Below the pieces are notes generated by a model, which saw only the letters and a list, made by a program, of their open reading frames with translations, did no database searches and was not told the origin of the DNA. Of a stretch of DNA of 7,510 nt, positions 5,371 to 7,510 are shown piece after piece; within the stretch, counting starts at the first letter, position 1, and the number at the start of each line of letters is the position of its first letter. The position numbers were made by a program, and so were the translations under genes. The stretch covers positions 1 through 7,510 of the forward strand of contig DATKDF010000079.1 in assembly GCA_035512795.1 (NCBI GenBank), read 5' to 3'. This DNA is from DATKDF01 sp035512795. GTDB lineage: Bacteria > Acidobacteriota > Vicinamibacteria > Vicinamibacterales > SCN-69-37.

Positions 5371-7014
5371 ATGACACAGCCGGCTCCCCAGCCCGACACC
5401 CTCTACGTTGAACCCGACCCGTCGCCGGTGGATCGCGCGGCCGAGGCCGCGGCCGGTCGGCGGCTGGCGGCCCGCTACGAGCTCGAGTACGTGGACCTCG
5501 AGCAGTTCCACATCGATCACGAACTGTTCCGGTCGATCCCGGCCGATCTGATGCTGCGCTACGGGTTCGTGCCGTACCGCCGCGATGGCCAGACGCTGCT
5601 CATCGTCGTCTCCGACCCGACGGACCTGCAGACGATCGACGAAGTGGAAGTGCAGCTGAGCCGGCCGATTCGCGTGTGTGTCGGCACGGCCACGGCGATC
5701 CAGAACATCCTCAAGAAGAGCGAGAGCTCGCAGCGGGTGCTCGAGGAAGCGACCGAGGGGTTTCAGATTCAGATTCTCCGCGAGGACGAGCGCGGCGAAG
5801 AGAACCTGACGGTCGAGAAGCTCACGTCGGATGCGAGCCCCGTCATCCGGCTCGTGGATTCGACCGTCTTCAGCGCGCTGCAGCGGCGGGCGTCGGACAT
5901 CCACATCGAGACGCAGGCCGAGGCGGTCCACGTCAAGTACCGCATCGACGGCGTGCTCCAGCAGGCCATGAAACCGATCGACAAGCGGTTTCACAGCACG
6001 ATCATCTCGCGCATCAAGGTCATGGCCGAGCTCGACATCGCCGAGAAGCGCGTGCCGCAGGACGGGCGCTTCAAGCTGCGGGTGCGGGGCAAGACGATCG
6101 ACTTCCGGGTGTCGATCATGCCGAGCGTGCACGGCGAGGACGCCGTCATCCGCATCCTCGACAAGGAATCGATCAGCGAGCAGTTCACCGAGCTGAAGCT
6201 CGACATCCTCGGCTGGCCGGCCGAGGAGATGCGGCGCTTCCGGAAGTACATCCGCGAGCCCTACGGCATGGTGCTCGTCACCGGGCCGACCGGGAGCGGC
6301 AAGACCACCACCCTGTACGCGGCCCTGTCGGAGATCAAGTCGATCGAGGACAAGATCATCACGATCGAGGACCCGGTCGAGTATCAGTTGCGTGGGGTCA
6401 CGCAGATTCCGATCAACGAGAAGAAGGGGCTGACGTTTGCGCGGGGGCTGCGGTCGATTCTGCGCCACGACCCCGACAAGATCATGGTCGGCGAAATCCG
6501 CGACCCGGAGACGGCGCAGATCGCCATCCAGTCGGCGCTCACCGGCCACCTGGTCTTTACCACGGTGCACGCCAACAACGTCATCGACGTGCTCGGCCGG
6601 TTCCTGAACATGGGCGTCGAACCGTACCAGTTCGTCTCGGCCCTCAATTGCGTCCTCGCCCAGCGGCTCGTCCGGCGCATCTGTCCGCACTGCCGGCGGC
6701 CCGCCCTCATCGCGCCAGAGATGCTCGTCGAATCGGCGCTGGATCCGGCGCTTCTTGCCACGCACACGTTCTACGAGGGGGAGGGCTGCATCGAGTGCAG
6801 CGGCACCGGCTTCAAGGGCCGGACGGCCATCTGCGAGCTGATGGATCTGACCGACCGCATCCGCGACATGATCCTCGAGCGACGGCCAACGTCGGAGATC
6901 AAGCGCGCGGCGCACGACGAGGGCATGCGCTTCCTGCGCCAGTGCGCCGTCGATCTCGTGCTGGATGGCACGACGACGCTGCGCGAAATCAACAAGGTGA
7001 CGTTCGTCGAATGA
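5371..7014 (+). CDS. pilB: Type IV pilus assembly ATPase PilB (GspE/PulE family)
   Basis: This cytoplasmic hexameric ATPase powers pilus extension by driving PilC. Using ATG 5371 (547 residues; a GTG codon directly before it could also start), an N-terminal T2SSE_N-like domain spans about 28-117 (IPADLMLRYGFVPY, SDPTDLQTIDE). The N2/ATPase part begins near 150 (ASPVIRLVDSTV, ASDIHIE, YRIDGVL). All catalytic elements are intact: Walker A GPTGSGKT (305-312), Asp box ITIEDPVEY (330-338), Walker B IMVGEIRD with Glu375, and His box TGHLVFTTVHAN (391-402). A zinc tetracysteine is present: Cys438/Cys441 (CPHC) and Cys473/Cys476 (CIEC). The tetracysteine and its length favour an extension ATPase (PilB/GspE) over retraction PilT. 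The N-terminus appears too short for a full tandem MshEN c-di-GMP-binding region. The stop overlaps the next ATG in an ATGA, so translation is coupled. Confidence 0.96.
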   Translation: MTQPAPQPDTLYVEPDPSPVDRAAEAAAGRRLAARYELEYVDLEQFHIDHELFRSIPADLMLRYGFVPYRRDGQTLLIVVSDPTDLQTIDEVEVQLSRPIRVCVGTATAIQNILKKSESSQRVLEEATEGFQIQILREDERGEENLTVEKLTSDASPVIRLVDSTVFSALQRRASDIHIETQAEAVHVKYRIDGVLQQAMKPIDKRFHSTIISRIKVMAELDIAEKRVPQDGRFKLRVRGKTIDFRVSIMPSVHGEDAVIRILDKESISEQFTELKLDILGWPAEEMRRFRKYIREPYGMVLVTGPTGSGKTTTLYAALSEIKSIEDKIITIEDPVEYQLRGVTQIPINEKKGLTFARGLRSILRHDPDKIMVGEIRDPETAQIAIQSALTGHLVFTTVHANNVIDVLGRFLNMGVEPYQFVSALNCVLAQRLVRRICPHCRRPALIAPEMLVESALDPALLATHTFYEGEGCIECSGTGFKGRTAICELMDLTDRIRDMILERRPTSEIKRAAHDEGMRFLRQCAVDLVLDGTTTLREINKVTFVE

Positions 7015-7510
7015 GCAGCCCACCCCCGACCCGAGGCTGGTTCGCACCACGGCCCCCGACCGTTGCCATCGAGGTCACGAGCCGGCGGGTCACGGTGGCG
7101 TCGCTCGCCGGCGTCTCCGGCCGCCGCACGGTGGCCGCCTACGCCTCCGAGCCGCTGCCGGCCGGCGTCGTGCAGCCCTCGCTCGCCGATCCCAACATCG
7201 CGTCGGTCGAGGCCGTCACGACCAGCCTCGCCAAGGCGCTCGATTCGGCCGGGTTGCGCGGCGCGCGACGAACGGCGCTCGTTGTTCCGGACGCCGTCGC
7301 ACGGGTGACGTTCGTCACGCTCGCCGAGGTCCCGGCTCGACCGGCGGAACTCGAATCCGTCCTGCGCTGGCAGGTCCGCAAGTCGGTGCCGTTTCCGATC
7401 GACGACGCGCGCATCGGTCACGTGGTGGCCCACCGGGACGCCGGTGGCGTGACGTTCGGCGTCGTGGTCGCCCGGCGGGCGGTCGTCGCCGAGTACGAAG
7501 CGGTGACCGA
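7011..7510 (+). CDS. pilM: Type IV pilus assembly protein PilM-like (partial, 3' end beyond window)
   Basis: The gene opens with an ATGA overlap on the pilB stop and stays open to the right edge (166 codons). PilM is a cytoplasmic actin-like protein that binds the N-terminal tail of PilN and links the PilNO inner-membrane complex to the motor. The actin-like first strand is visible as TVAIEVTSRRVTVASLAG (17-34), followed by ALVVPDAVARVTFVTL, and then the family's recognisable stretch ELESVLRWQVRKSVPFPIDD (about 109-128). The usual 'GIDIGS' nucleotide loop reads AIEVTS here, so nucleotide binding may be weak or lost. GspL cytoplasmic domains share this fold and are an alternative. Position after pilC-pilB supports PilM; pilN and pilO would be expected just beyond the window. 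Confidence 0.82.
   Translation, partial: MSSPPPTRGWFAPRPPTVAIEVTSRRVTVASLAGVSGRRTVAAYASEPLPAGVVQPSLADPNIASVEAVTTSLAKALDSAGLRGARRTALVVPDAVARVTFVTLAEVPARPAELESVLRWQVRKSVPFPIDDARIGHVVAHRDAGGVTFGVVVARRAVVAEYEAVT

Noticed and set aside
4038..5399. Long minus-strand frame opposite pilC
   Set aside because: It is a mirror of the pilC codons, rich in Arg, Gln, His and Asp, with no recognisable motif.
5338..7050. Long minus-strand frame opposite pilB
   Set aside because: It is the same artefact of GC-rich coding; the sense strand holds all PilB motifs.

Overview
The window is GC-rich, densely packed bacterial DNA with G/C-ending codons. It comes from a Gram-negative-type cell: there are lipoprotein signals, periplasmic lytic transglycosylases and type IV pilus genes. 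The mix of a microcompartment shell protein with an acylating aldehyde dehydrogenase, an MltD-like lipoprotein start, and a pilC-pilB-pilM run resembles what I remember of Acidobacteriota, especially Vicinamibacteria-like genomes. That placement is inference; there is no rRNA or marker gene here to test it.

Left part (1-2380, minus strand): an operon reading leftward. It starts with a hexameric bacterial microcompartment (BMC-H) shell protein. Six bases later comes a CoA-acylating aldehyde dehydrogenase with a C-terminal extension of about 110 residues. Overlapping its stop codon is a lipoprotein start that runs off the left edge and looks like the N-terminus of an MltD/LysM-type lytic transglycosylase. 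Shell protein plus aldehyde dehydrogenase implies encapsulated aldehyde chemistry. No signature enzyme, pentameric shell protein, alcohol dehydrogenase or phosphotransacylase is in view, and the BMC-H gene is promoter-proximal, so this looks like a small or satellite BMC locus. The most unusual item is the dehydrogenase tail: a Pro/Ala linker, a short helix that could be an encapsulation peptide, a second linker, then a module of about 45 residues resembling the N-terminal segments of EutQ and EutT.

Middle (2381-4029, plus strand): a short, relatively AT-rich divergent intergenic region is followed by a secreted lipoprotein of unknown function and, 16 bases on, a secreted lytic transglycosylase with an intact SLT domain.

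Right part (4030-7510, plus strand): after a 113-base leader with a strong hairpin comes a tightly coupled type IV pilus (or type II secretion-like) cluster: pilC (inner-membrane platform), pilB (assembly ATPase) and the start of pilM (cytoplasmic actin-like scaffold), which is cut by the window edge. The transglycosylase just upstream could open peptidoglycan for the pilus machine, but that link rests on position only.

There are no tRNA, rRNA, CRISPR, IS or phage features. No gene-free stretch exceeds about 115 bases.
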